Source: Psococerastis gibbosa
Taxonomy: Eukaryota; Arthropoda; Insecta; Psocodea; Psocidae
Assembly: GCA_963971405.1 (NCBI GenBank)
Contig: OZ020485.1
Location: 43,645,469 to 43,709,468, forward strand
Direction of reading: 5' to 3'
Length of the DNA: 64,000 nt
The notes beneath the pieces were generated by a model. The model did no database searches, was not told the DNA's origin, and worked only from the letters and a program-made list of their open reading frames with translations. Shown here piece after piece: positions 11,653-24,200 of the stretch (its first letter is position 1; each line of letters begins with the position of its first letter). Both the position numbers and the translations under genes were made by a program.

Positions 11653-14600
11653 GATGGGGCCAGTGCCATTGCGGCTGTTACTGATGGCGGGGTTAGCCGT
11701 GGCCTGGCGATGTCCAGAACTAAGTCGTCCCAGAGCTAGTTGTGCCTGCGACCTGCCCCATACCCTGCGATGCGTGACCGATGGAGCATCTCTCGGGACT
11801 GTCGCTCGACGACTTCGAAATCTGCCCGCCTCACAAGCAGTCTCCCTCTTAGATATCACAGCCCACAATGTCACCGACTTGCCAGCAGGAGTTTTGTCTG
11901 GGGTAGCACTTCACGGGCTCGTCATATCGTCTGGTCAACTGACAACCGTAAACCCAGGAGCTTTTGCCGGACTTGCTACGCCGCTACAAGCTCTTGGCCT
12001 TCCTAATAATCTTTTAACAGAAGTACCGTCAGCAGCACTTGAGGAAATCCATGGCCTCGATCGACTCGACCTCTCCCACAACAAACTAGTCAGACTAAAT
12101 AGCAGTTCTTTTTTAGGCTGCGACAATGTCACCTTCTTGGACCTTAGTGAAAATATGATTGAGAGAATAGACTTGGAAAGCTTTTCGGTCATCTTAGAAC
12201 TTCGGGTTCTCAGGTTACGAGGCAATCGTCTAACTGTACTAGCAGTGGCCAATCTCACAGGTTTGGATAGCCTGTCAGAGTTGGATCTCAGTGGGAACGC
12301 ATTAGTTGGACCGCTTAGTCCGACATTTCTGCCAACTTTGTCTGCGCTAGAGAATTTAGTGTTAACGGATAACCAGCTCAGTTGCGCACGACGAGGGATG
12401 TTGCGTGGGACGCCTGGTCTGCTAACTCTCAGTTTAACACATAATCAAATTGATGTGGTGGAAGATCACGCTTTCCTTGAATTGCTTCATCTACGAACAT
12501 TGGATTTAGCGTCAAATAGAATTGTTGCCGTTTCTGGATCATCTTTATCTCATCTTGCTCACTTAACAGAGTTGGATTTGTCACATAACTTTCTTCGCGC
12601 CCTTACTCCAGACCTAGTCGCCCCATTGGCAAGTCTAAGAGAGCTTCGCCTGGATGATAATGACATTTCCATGGTAACAAATGATGCCTTCCCAGCACGT
12701 GTTCAATTGCAGAGACTGACTTTAGCTGATAACCCCTTAAATTGTGATTGTACATTAATAGATTTCGTGGCATGGTTAGGGAACAGCACTATTCCTGCTG
12801 CCGATAAGCGTACAGCTGTTTGCACTACTCCTCCAGTGCTTGAAAATGCACTTTTGGCCGAAGTTCCTGCGAATGAGCTCCGTTGTGGAGACGACAGCGA
12901 GCCCCTTCCTGCTGGGATCATGCCACTCTCGCCTGCTCAAGTCACCCTGAGAGCTTTCCATTTCGACGGAACCAGCGTCAACTTATTGTGGAATGTGGAC
13001 ACTGCGGCTGATCCATTTTCTTGTGATGCACTTTTCGTCTATGAAGAAGTTAATGAACATGAGGTAGGTCTCTCACACAAATGACGATTTAGACTACGCG
13101 CGACTATTCACGATGAAAACACGAATGTCTTCGACAATATAATAACCCGTATACCATATGTCTGTAAGCTATACTATAATACAGTACGCTGAATTTATCA
13201 TCTATTTCATATATTCATTCTAATATTCTATACACATATAAGGCGTATTTGGTTACACGAATTCAAATTTGGATTACTGGATTTGGTGCATTTTGTTACC
13301 AAAGGGGGCGGAGCGTATTAAATGTTCGATTCTTAACCCGGATTAGAGAACAGGATTAGTATTATGTATTCAATAATATTTAATCTTGGTCGGGAGGTAG
13401 ATCAGATATTCATTTTTTTTTCTGATAAGTTTTTTTTTAGTTTTGCCACGATTTTGGCTTACAAAAATTTGTTTACGCTAGGCTGACATCTTGGATTTGT
13501 GATGACTATCGTGTTAATGGTTAATATTATGCTGTTGGTGTGGCTTTTTACAGGGTTTATTTTTTAAACTGTAACTGCAAAGGCTTTCGCGGCCAGAGTC
13601 ATATGAAGAATCAGTAGAAAATGGGCTGATGGTCGATATGAAAGTCAATTTCCATAATCAACTTTCAAATCAACCACGGCCCATCAGCCCAATTTCTACT
13701 GATTCTTTATTTTTTTTAGTTAGTTGTTTTAAGTTATTTTTTATAATGGGTGATGTTGATGTCATTTATTTTCTTCAAATTTTGGATTGGCGCCTTTAAT
13801 TTGAATTCATGTCTACTGCTTTGAATATAATATTTGAATATCACAATACGCTCATTTTGTTGCATTTTTTTGCTTCTTTTCCTCCTGTTCCCTGATTGGT
13901 CCAACTTCTAATACGGATTTGTGTTCAAATGTAAAATATTCGTGTAACAAAATACGCCTATATATACATATTATTCTATGCATCTATAATTCTATATATA
14001 TTCTAATTCATCAATAAATCATATATAATATGCATTGCAAAAATTCTGATTTGGCTCTAACGAAATTTCAATAAAACAATTCAGTCAAAATCTGTCTCAT
14101 GCGGACCACTATGATCAATTAACCATTACTATAGGTTACTGTTCAAAGCAGTAGCCTATAGATATTCCATGATTCTAATCTCAGGTAGGTACGGGCTCTG
14201 ATTCTCAGATTCTTCAGATTCTTCAGATTCTCCTTCAGCAAAATCAAAAGGAGTGCGATTGGTCTCCGCTAATATAGAAGTAAATAAAAAAAATAAAAAA
14301 AGGAAATCTGGTAAATACAAACCAACACTTAAGTCCCTCACTTAAGCTTCATTTTCTGACAATGCTTTGGACCATTAAATTAGTACGAATTGAACGAAAT
14401 GTCATTATTTAATCATTTATTTATCTCCTGAGATGACTTTACTAGGCCTAGATATTCTCAAGGCTATAAATGACATCTTGGCAACTATCGATTATACGAT
14501 TGGCATCATTGTTGAGAGTTAATTGAAAACTTATGAAGGTGATTGCAACTTGCACTACTGTCGGACTAGTACCGCTATACTTAAGAATACTCTAAGGGTC

Positions 14601-16862
14601 AGGAATTTCCCGGATAGTCCCCAGGGAAAGTGCCCGGGGATAGAATTGGTTTGGAATCAGTCGAGCATCTAATCACAGACAGATAATACTTTTTTTATGA
14701 ATTTATTAATTCAAGAAAAATTTACGTGCTAAGTTGTAAATAATTTGTTCCATAATTCAACTACACATTTTGCTACTACCTACTTAGTTATAATCAGTGA
14801 CATACTAGTACTTTAACAACGGACCGGCAGATTTAAAGAAAGAAAATTCAATCAAACATTAATATTTGAATGACATGCTGAGCTGCGATCGTGAATCATA
14901 TATTGATGATGATTTGATACAGGCCTTATTCATATCACATGATCTCATTGTAAATTCTCAGCAGGTCCTTCGTGGATTCTGTGAAAATGTAGCTACAATC
15001 AAGGAGGCTTGTCTGACACTAAAACAACATAAACTTTGAAATTTTTTTGAGTTGTCGCTATATATTCATTGACTGCTTGTCTCATACTTCTTACTAATGA
15101 GTCATATTTTATACGTCTGTAAATTTATTAAGTCTTGTGTTTCTGGAATCAATAAGCGTAGCGTCTGCGTTTTTAGAACGAGTCACCTGGAGTATAGGTA
15201 TCGTAATCTTTTTAACTGCATAATTTTTTGAAGCTGCGCAGAATAACAATTAATGGCGTGTAGGTTCTTGTGAGCCCACCCGTATTGTAAACCAATAGGA
15301 TACAGCTTGTCATTTACATTTGTTTTTAATTCAAAGATCTTCATGAACTTTTTATGGCTAGTAGGGGTATATTAAAAATGTCCATAGTCAAATGTATATA
15401 GTCTATGTGGAAGACGAAAATTATAATGATTAGTTTGCGAACGCAGCAAGAAAGACTCCTAACTCGTTTATGATTAGACTCATATACGAAGCTGCTTGTA
15501 CCAGAAATTATTATGAAAGTTTTACTGCTACAAGAAGCTAGCTTTTATTGTACCGTCCCCAATGATTTTTGAAGTTTCTTGCCCTACCAAGTTGAATCCA
15601 CCAGAACAGAGCCTGTTTCGAACTGCAGCAAACTTGGTAGTGGGCACAGCATTGGCTGGGGAACACGGTGGGACATGATAACGCGCAGAGAATATACTAC
15701 CTCAGTATATAATTGCGTGTCTCCAAACTAATCGTGGGAATTTACTCTATGCTCCCGAAGTGGTTCGGAATCCACTATAATCACGAGGTCAGTCTGTCTG
15801 TCAGTCAACTCTTCTTTCCCCTGAGGTTAAAAGTAAAAATGCTGAAAGTATAGGCTTTGGAAAACAAACAACCATGATTTGTGAAGTGGAATTAAGAGGG
15901 AAAATGGTCACATTACCTTTCGACAATGAAAGCACAATCATCCCACCAAAAATGTAGGTATATTTTAATTTCTGGGTCCACTCACCACACGCCTCCTACA
16001 ACCAGCCATTGAAAAACATACATGGTGCTGGTGGCCCCGGGACTCAAAAAAATATTTTTGGTACTCTGGAATGTCTGATCTCTCCTAAATAGAACTCTAC
16101 TATAGGCCTATTCCAGGGGTGGCAAATTTAAAATGCAAACAATTTCTGTTCTAGGTTCTGCTGTCGTCCACACCACTTCGGTGTAATTCATCCCAGTTGG
16201 TCGATCCGACAGTACTAACCGTTCGTGTCGCTGTGGGTAGTCTTCAGATGGGGCACCGGTACCGTTTCTGTGTCGCACTTCTTGAATCTCCCCGCAACAG
16301 CAGCGACGGTGTTCAACTTGTTCTTGGCTGCAGTGAGGTCATTCCTCTCGCCATGACTACGGAAAATCTTGCCCAACCACCACGGTTGGGTCCCTCAGCC
16401 AGAATCGCCTCTGTGTCCGCCAATCTAACTGATGACACCCTGACAATCGCCGTGACACTTAAGGACGTTCGTCGGGATCCCCAGTGTCGGGTAACCGTCA
16501 CTGTTCTGGCATCAGCATCGCTGGCAGCACAGCACCACGTCAACTGTTCAGCTCCACGCCTTGTCGTGTCCGGGCTACCAACTGGCCCGTACCATGTCTG
16601 CGCAACCCTGGGCGCCCACCCGCCGGCAGAGCCGCGAGTGACATGTATCCCCGTGCCTGTTGATACGAAACCATCGCCAAACATTGCGCTGCTGGTAGGA
16701 TTCGTATTCGCTGCTTCGGCAGCCATTATTCTCCTTTGTTTTGCAGCGCGGCGCATGCGTAGTCCGCGCATAGTCACAACCCATCAGTGTTTTTTGGCTA
16801 CAGAGCCGGAGGAGGGCCAACACGCCAGATATGTTAAGCTACAGGCTACCACCAAACTGTGA
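11653..16862 (+). CDS. LRR and FN3-like single-pass membrane protein
   Basis: Two coding exons, 11653-13063 (ATG at 11654) and 16155-16862, are joined in phase 0 across a 3.1-kb GT-AG intron and give 705 residues. The N-terminus (GPVPLRLLLMAGLAVAW) is a signal peptide. A cysteine cap follows (CPELSRPRASCACDLP), then about ten leucine-rich repeats (roughly residues 60-360), and a C-terminal LRR cap with NPLNCDC. A fibronectin III-like region spans the exon junction, then a second beta-rich region. One membrane helix (about 646-667, NIALLVGFVFAASAAIILL) precedes a 38-residue basic cytoplasmic tail. The plan fits cell-surface adhesion or receptor proteins of neural and epithelial type. The exact family could not be named. 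The exon is preceded by a strong acceptor, so a 5' UTR exon is expected upstream. The exons are visibly more GC-rich than the flanks. Confidence 0.88.
13242..13958. mobile_element. Family E TIR element in LRR-gene intron
   Basis: Left end GGCGTATTTGGTTACACGAA and right end TTCGTGTAACAAAATACGCC are inverted copies. The flanks are TAA (13239-13241) and TAT (13959-13961), so a 3-bp target duplication is possible but imperfect. A second copy lies at 23092-23676. No transposase is seen, so it is non-autonomous. A family F foldback (13577-13710) is inserted inside it. Confidence 0.6.
13577..13710. repeat. Family F foldback, short copy
   Basis: Left arm 'aagaatcagtagaaaatggg' and right arm 'cccaatttctactgattctt' are complementary, with the family words 'ggctttcgcggcc' and 'atcaaccacggcccatcag'. 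It lies within the family E element. Confidence 0.6.
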
Positions 16863-17940
16863 TAATATCGTAATGAGTTATTTATTGATTTACCGGACTA
16901 CCTGCAATGCAGCCTACAGCTATCAGGATTGATGATTATATAGGTTTCTTTAGTAACTGGATGGATTTAGGAACCCTGTGATACCGGTTATTTAAGCATT
17001 TTATTAAAGCCTTTTGTGGATAGCTGCTATTAAAAAATTGAGTGATGAAAATTATGGAGTAAAAACCGGGCAATTTTGGTTACACTATAGATTGAATACT
17101 AGGTAGGTAGGCTACTATGTTCTTAAAATTGTAAAAGCTGTTGGACATGTCATTGTTATAGTTTGTTAGTATTATTTTTGGCTTAAGAACAAACGAGCTG
17201 CATCAAGTGGTAGCCTGTGATCTAAATTTCCATAAGTATCTACGGTATTATAAAATTAGGCTGCGGATACATAGGACCATAGGCTTCCTTTTCTTTTTAT
17301 CTTACCGGTACCGTAAGTTATTGTCTTTTTGATGGGAGAAGTGAAAAGGTATGTGTCGGGTGTCCTGTTTTTAATTTAAACGTTGTTGTATACTTTGTTA
17401 CCTGGCTTTTTTTTATTTCAATTCCGTCCTTAATAATCGTAAGGAAGGCCGTAGGAAGGGTTATACAGTATTTCCAGAAAATTGAGATACCACAGCACAA
17501 TTGCATAGCTCTAATTAATTCTGTAGGAAATTCTAACGGCAACTGATAGGGAATGATGCCATGTTTGATACGAGAGTCTCATCATTTTGTCTTGAAGTTG
17601 TAGTGTAGACTACACAATGGTGGTCATGACCTCCTGACCCCCCCCCCCCCCCCCTAAGTGAGTAACATCATATGATAGTAAAAAAAAAATTATTTGTATA
17701 GGCCTAAAACTCAAATAGTCAACAACAAATAAATTACCTTATATTGCAGCATAACAGTGCTATTAGAGTTATTTTAAGTCAATAGATTAGCGCCGATTTT
17801 GCAAGAGTTATCGGAAATCAACATGCACCAACACCAGATATGAAGGGGAATCCCTAGAGTGTTAGCCTACAGTTTAGGGTATTAATTCTTGGGGCTTCGT
17901 CTTGTAAATTTGCTACCTACTTAAATTTGAATTATATAAT
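16863..17940. other. LRR-gene 3' region and intergenic DNA
   Basis: The 3' UTR of the LRR gene should lie here, but no clear poly(A) signal was singled out. There is a run of C at 17638-17654. No further gene was recognised. Confidence 0.4.
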
Positions 17941-17942
17941 AG

Positions 17943-18636
17943 TAGCCCAGGGTAGATCCCCTGAAAAATGGTGGGAAAAAAACATTAAATTATAGTAGAC
18001 CGAAACCCATTGGAAATGGAAGATAATAAATTACGGGCGATCTGAGTTCGGGGGTTAGATAGGGGTGGGTTTTAAGGGTGAAATACGGTACATCTTCATT
18101 TCCGACAAAACAACAAGTCCTATGGAAAAACGTCAAATAGCAAAAAGGTAGGTAATAAGAATATGTACAACTTTAGTAATTACACTTTTTTCATATATCC
18201 TCAAATTTAATGAGAAAAATGCCAAAAACCAGGGTTTTGGTTTTTTATTTTTAACTTTCACAAAAAATAAAAAAATTCCCCAATGTTCACGTAAATTTTT
18301 TTTATTGTGAAAAAACCTAAACCCTGGTTTTTGGCATTTTTCTCATAAAATTTGAGGTTATGTGAAAAAAGTGTAATCACTAAAGTTGTAGCCTACATAT
18401 CCTTATTACCTACCTTTTTGCTATTTGACGTTTTTCCATAGGACTTGTAGTTTTGTCGGAAATGAAGATCTACCGTATTTCACCCTTAAAACCCACCCCT
18501 ACCTAACCCCCGAACTCAGATCGCCCGTAATTTATTTTTCCTTTAATGTCTGTCATATTATCTTCCATTTCCAATGGGTTTCATTCTTAATTCTACTATA
18601 ATTTAATGTCTTAAAAAAATTATCTACCCTGGGCTA
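17943..18636. mobile_element. Long foldback element (about 690 bp)
   Basis: Ends TAGCCCAGGGTAGAT and ATCTACCCTGGGCTA. Almost the whole length folds on itself: left-arm words such as aaacccattggaaatgg, cgggcgatctgagttcgggg, gacgtc-free caaatagcaaaaaggtagg and ccaaaaaccagggttt return as complements in the right arm, leaving a short AT-rich loop near 18255-18310. No coding capacity, so it is a foldback MITE. A 3-base TAG at both flanks could be a target duplication, but this is not certain. Confidence 0.8.
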
Positions 18637-18721
18637 TAGGCCTATAAAGTGTTTAAAACATTTTGCTGAAGGCATGATTATATATGCACTGCATAATAAA
18701 AAGTACTACCTACGTGGGTAG

Positions 18722-19469
18722 CAGTGGCGTAGCCAAGGGGGGGGGGGTCAGCGTGGTCCGGACCCCCCCCCCCCCAAAAGAAAATTTTTTTAGCAAAACA
18801 GAAAAATTTTCAGGTAGGTATTTTTTTTTAATCCCCGGGGAGACCCCGGTCCCCCTGTTTCCAGTTTTTTTTAAATAATGTTATCGTCTGCAAAATCAAA
18901 TTATTTTACCGACAAATTATTTCAGGCCTATCTTTTAAAAAACATTCCCCACGGTAGCCCCCGGGCCCCCCTTGTTAGCTGTAATATTCTTCATAAGTAA
19001 AATATGAGCATAACTGCTTTCAAAGTGCGTAAATTCCACTAGCCTATTTTAAGCCTGTTATTTTTCAAAATATTCTTGCAGTAGGTCTACTATTCTTCGG
19101 CTGTAAACCTAAACATTATTAGAATAGGTTACAAGACGTATGTACCTACATCAAAATGTGTAAAACCCCAAAATTTCAGGCCTATTTTTTTTTCAAAAAC
19201 CCTTTCACGGGGGAGACCCCCGGACCCCCTTGTGCCCCCCGACCCCTCGGGCAGGGAAGTTAAGATCATGACCCTAATTAGAAAATGCGTACGTCCATGA
19301 GGACGGCTTTCCTACTTTTCTACTATTTTAAGAAAATACGGGGGGGGAGCGCCAAATGAAACACCACCCCATTCGAAAACCAATCGTAACGGGCAAACTT
19401 TATGTATTGATGTTGCATGAGAACTGGACCCCCCCCCCCCCCCAAAAAAAATTGCTGACTACGCCACTG
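18722..19469. mobile_element. hAT-like non-autonomous element, C/G-rich
   Basis: Inverted ends CAGTGGCGTAGCC... and ...TACGCCACTG are of the hAT type. The flanks share TGGGTAG (18715-18721 and 19472-19478, offset by two bases), consistent with a degraded 8-bp duplication. Long G and C runs sit just inside each end. The interior repeats the 'gggggagacccccggacccc' block also seen at 6170-6420. No transposase frame. Confidence 0.6.
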
Positions 19470-19982
19470 GTTGGGTAGGTAGCCTACTTAGGGTTAATAA
19501 ATTAAGCTTCAGTGCTACCGCAACGGCACAGCCTTCCTGCATTTTATAAAAGTCGGGCAAGTGAATATCAATAAAATGGGAATATAACATAGGCTAGCAT
19601 TAAGCATACGGTATTAGGTTTATTCGATCGAGGAAATATTTGGAATATTTATATCTGTTAAAAATACAGTAGACTCCGCTAATTGGAAACACCCTGGGAC
19701 GTGAACGAATTTTGTTTATTTTATTATGTTTTTTTTTAATTATGTTTCAATTAACCGATTGTTTCCATTACGCGAACAGACAGAAAAATTGTTCAAATGA
19801 GAAAAAAAAGAAAAGAAAACGTACCAATACAGTAGCGAGAGAACCGTGTATACTACATAAGTTACATAATATGTTTACAGTAACTTTTATGTCTCAAAAA
19901 ATTCGAGGGTCGTCTGCTTTTTTCCTTTATCCATCAACTCATGATGGCGCGTTCGTATGAGTAGTGTTACAGTAGTGTTAGG

Positions 19983-20751
19983 TGCCCATTCCATTAAGGC
20001 GCCCATTCCATTGACCGGCTAGGGCTATTTCCAACAACGATGACGTGGTAGCAGACATTCAAGACTTAGGTAGCGTTTCCACCGACCTCGCATTGCAGAT
20101 TGCAAATGACATTGATGGAAATGTTTGTTTTTTTTTTAAATAGAAATCTATTAAAATGTTTGTAATTAACATATCCCATGAAGCCATTTTTTAATTTTAG
20201 TTTGTTTGTTTGTGATTTTACTGTATGATCATTGATCAATTTTAACTATGGCATAGAGGAAAATAAACATTTCCGTCAATTCTGCAATGCGAGGTCAGTG
20301 GAAACGCCACCTAAGTCTTGAATGTCTGCTACCACGTCACCGTTTTTGGAAATAGCCCTAGCCGGTCAATGGAATGGGCACCTGACCGGCTAGGGCTATT
20401 TCCAAAAACGGTGACGTGGTAGCAGACATTCAAGACTTAGGTGCGTTTCCACCGACCTCGCATTGCAGAATTGACGGAAATGTTTATTTTCCTCTATGCC
20501 ATGGTTAAAATTGATCAATGATCATACAGTAAAATCAAAAACAAACAAACTAAAATTAAAAAATGGCGTCATGGGATGTGTTAAGTACAAACATTTTAAC
20601 AGATTTCTATAAAAATAAAAATTCTAATTTCCGTCAATGTCATTTGCATTCTGCAATGCGAGATCGGTGGAAACGCAACCTAAGTCTTGAATGTCTGCTA
20701 CCACGTCACTGTTTTTGGAAATAGCCCTAGCCGGTCAATGGAATGGGCGCC
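19983..20751. mobile_element. Two tandem family A MITEs
   Basis: Two copies of the same palindromic element (about 19998-20382 and 20383-20751) lie end to end, joined at 'aatgggcacctgaccggctag', where the second copy lacks its own first bases. Each copy has outer arms (ccggctagggctatttcc, gtggtagcagacattcaag) and inner arms (tttccaccgacctcgcattg) around a core with 'ggcatagaggaaaataaac'. The outermost bases are GGYGCCCATTCC and GGAATGGGCGCC. Confidence 0.75.
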
Positions 20752-21265
20752 TTCCTGTACAATTTGCCTGATGCTGAACAGCCTGCCGGAGAACTGTAAT
20801 CGCGTTCATAGCCTATTTATCTGTAGGAGGCTTAGTGTATGTAAAGCATTGCACTTTCGAATTTTACTTTGGCCCTTATTTCTTGGATCGAATATTGGAA
20901 CAATATTTCCAATATTCTAGCGTGTAATATAGGGGGGATCAACAACTAAATTGTTTATCTAAACTAATTTAATATTTTTTGTACATTTAAATTAACATTT
21001 ATTTGTTATTAAAACAAATTCAAATTCAAATTTGTTTGGCGGTTAAGATCCAAGACGGAACCGCGACGCTAGCGCATTCTATAGTTCCGGGCGGGCAATA
21101 ATAAGACTGTAAACAAACAAGTTTCTAGTTAATTAATAATAAAAAAATAAATAATTATTATTCATCTGTGGCTGTCTAAAATCTGATCTTAGTGCTCTTC
21201 TCTTCTTGGCACATGAAATATAAACATAAATTATTTCTGACTAGTAACTAATTAATCATCGTACA

Positions 21266-24200
21266 ATGAAAGTATTAGGCCTTATAAGTGGAGGTAAAGA
21301 TAGCATTTTTAATTTGATGAAGTGCATTGCGGCTGGCCATGATATTGTAGCTCTTGGAAATATTCATCCTGCCGGCACAGAAGGTGCGTTGACATTGATC
21401 ATATTGTTGGCTAGTTAAAGTTTATGCCATTGGTTCCCAACCGGTAGTCCGCGGGCTGCGAGACCCTGGCAAAGTGTCCTAGAGAATGCTGCTATTAACA
21501 ATAATTGGCAATTAACATAAGCCGAGAATACAACACCTTGTAAAAAAACATGCGTGCCCACGTTTCACATTAACTTTGTCGTGTATTACAATCATACTGT
21601 AAGCTAAATATAGTGATACCCTTGAAAGCTTTCTAAATAATAATAGATGTAAGGGGTGGTCCGCAGCGACACCATGTCGGCGTGTTGTAGGAAATTAGTA
21701 GTGCAATGCACTAATAAGTTTTCCACTGCTCATTCAATCAGCTCATTCCATTTCACAATCGTTCACTCTAGTTTATCTCGTGAGTGGTCCGCAGACAGTC
21801 ACTGGTTGGGAACCTAACCACTGGTATATGCCATGAATAGGTGGAATGAGACAGATTTCCGTGTACTCGATAGGTTCTCACAATATATTCTACTGCAATC
21901 GTAGTATCATTAGTTACTTACTATTTTATTGTTTAATTCTGGCTTAACCTGGGCTGGGCAAACCCCGCACGTATTGAAAATTATTGCCTATTATTGTTAG
22001 ACTTGACTTATACATTTGACGTTTGGAATTTTTTTCAGTGCGGTATCTTTCTACATTCAACACCATGTGATCCGAGGAACAGGGTGGTTTGGGTGCCCCC
22101 TCCCCCATTGAACAATATGCTGCTATTTTTTTTTATATTATTTACTATTGCAATTTGTTACACCGTCGATCCAGCTCTGGCTGGTCAGGGACCATAATAT
22201 TTTTATTTAATTGTCTTATCGTTGCATATTATTTTTGACATGCCATCTGATGAGATCAAATATTAAATTAGATGTCCTTGATTAAAGGGGTTCCTTGATT
22301 CTGCCATAAAAGAGAACTACAGTTCATATTATTGTAGGTATTGAAGGAGCCGAAATGGGACATCAAAATGTCGAAATCGACACTAATACTATATTATTTC
22401 TCATTCTTTGCAGATGAACTTAACAGCTTCATGTATCAAACTGTTGGCCACGAAGCAATAAATTATGTAGCGCAGGCTATGGGTCTTCCAATTTTTCGGC
22501 AAACCACCAAAGCCAAAGCATTCTGTGAAGATTTGCAGTATCGTGAAAGTGCTAATGATGAGGTACATCATCCATGGGAAAGGTTAACTTCAGCCAGGTA
22601 CCTCGTTGTACCCAAATTCGGGTGAAAATGCATATAAAATGGAATGTAAACGACGTATTTGCAAAATAATTTATATTTTAAGCAAGGATTGATATATTTT
22701 GACGCCTCTGACCGCTTGTTCCTTCCAAAAATATCTCATTAGGCGAGGTTTCCACCGACCTCTCATTGCAGAATGCAAAGACATTGACGTGGTAGCAGAT
22801 ATCATTCATATATCATTAATAAGTCTTGAATGTCTGCTACCATGTCAATGTCATTTGCATTCTGCAATGAGAGGTCGGTGGATACCCCGCCTAAGCAATA
22901 AGTACCTATACCTATCAATGGAAAAATTTGTCATGAAATGGGCTGTAAGTAAATAACTAATCTCCGCTTTTAGACATGGATTTCTTTTAAGCTAAATAAA
23001 CGATATATGTAACCATAATTTAGATATTTTATAGTGGGTATCTTCAGTTCACCTTTACCGAAAATATTGCCATCTTGTAAATGCGTATTTTGTTACATGA
23101 ATATTTTGACTTTGAACCCAAAACCATGTTAGAAGTTGGCCCAATCAGGAAGCAGGAGGAAAAGAAGTTAAAAATGGAACAAAAAGAGTGTATTATGATG
23201 TTATATTCTAAGGCGGGTATTCCATCGGTGATTTTACTTCAAATTTGATTTTGTCATTGACGATTTGTTTTAATGAGACTATTATGTAGATACTTCGATT
23301 ATCTATTATAAATTAAGTTATAATAATATGGTAGAGACTTATTAATTATGTCTGCTACCATATTATAACTTAATAATTTATAATAGATAAGTTAAGTATC
23401 TACATAATAGTCTCCTTAAAACAATACAAACGTCAATGACAAAATCAAATTTGATGTAAAATCGCCGGTGGAATACCCGCCTAAGCAGTTGCTACATAAA
23501 TTCAAATTAAATGCTCCAAACTAAAATTTGAAAAAAAGAAAAGATATCAGTTATTTTTTAAATGAATTAAAACAACTAGCTAACAAAATATTCTCAATAT
23601 GGCGGTGAATATTTTAATTTTAAATATTGATAACAATCGAGTAATGTAAATCCGTATTCGTGTAGCAAAATATGCCTTATGTGCTATAAGATGCAAAATA
23701 TTAAATACCAAATATGTTGTTTGTAACGCCTGCTTTCAGCATTTCTGCTTTAAGCAACCCTGTCAGCCTGGCGGGGGAGTGACCCTGTTTTTTAACTTGA
23801 GGCACCCTAAGGGCAGACTCTTTCACCTCGGGGAAAGGGGAGTTGACTGACCGAACCACTTAGGGAACATGGTAAAGTCACACGATTAAATCGGAGGTGA
23901 CCAGGACTCGACACGCACTTATACTGGCTAAGCGCGTTATCATGTCATACCATGTTCCCCTGCCAACGCTGTGCACACTACCAAGTGTAAATACCAAATA
24001 TAGAACAATTTAAATTAAATATGTAGGTTTGTGCGTTTATTGCAGGTCGAAGACTTACACACACTTGTTAAAAACGCTTTGAACAACGTGAAATTTGAAG
24101 GTGTGGCAGTAGGTGCTATAGCTTCGGATTACCAAAGACTTCGGGTGGAAAATGTCTGCGTACGTCTAGGTTTAACTTGCCTTGCTTATCTCTGGCAAGA

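Noticed and set aside
11632-12258. Antisense open frames over the LRR gene
   Set aside because: They are shadows of the strong plus-strand coding exon and carry no own domain.
16313-16823. Minus-strand frames over the second LRR-gene exon
   Set aside because: The plus frame has the splice acceptor, FN3-like sequence, a membrane helix and a stop, so the minus frames are by-products of GC-rich codons.
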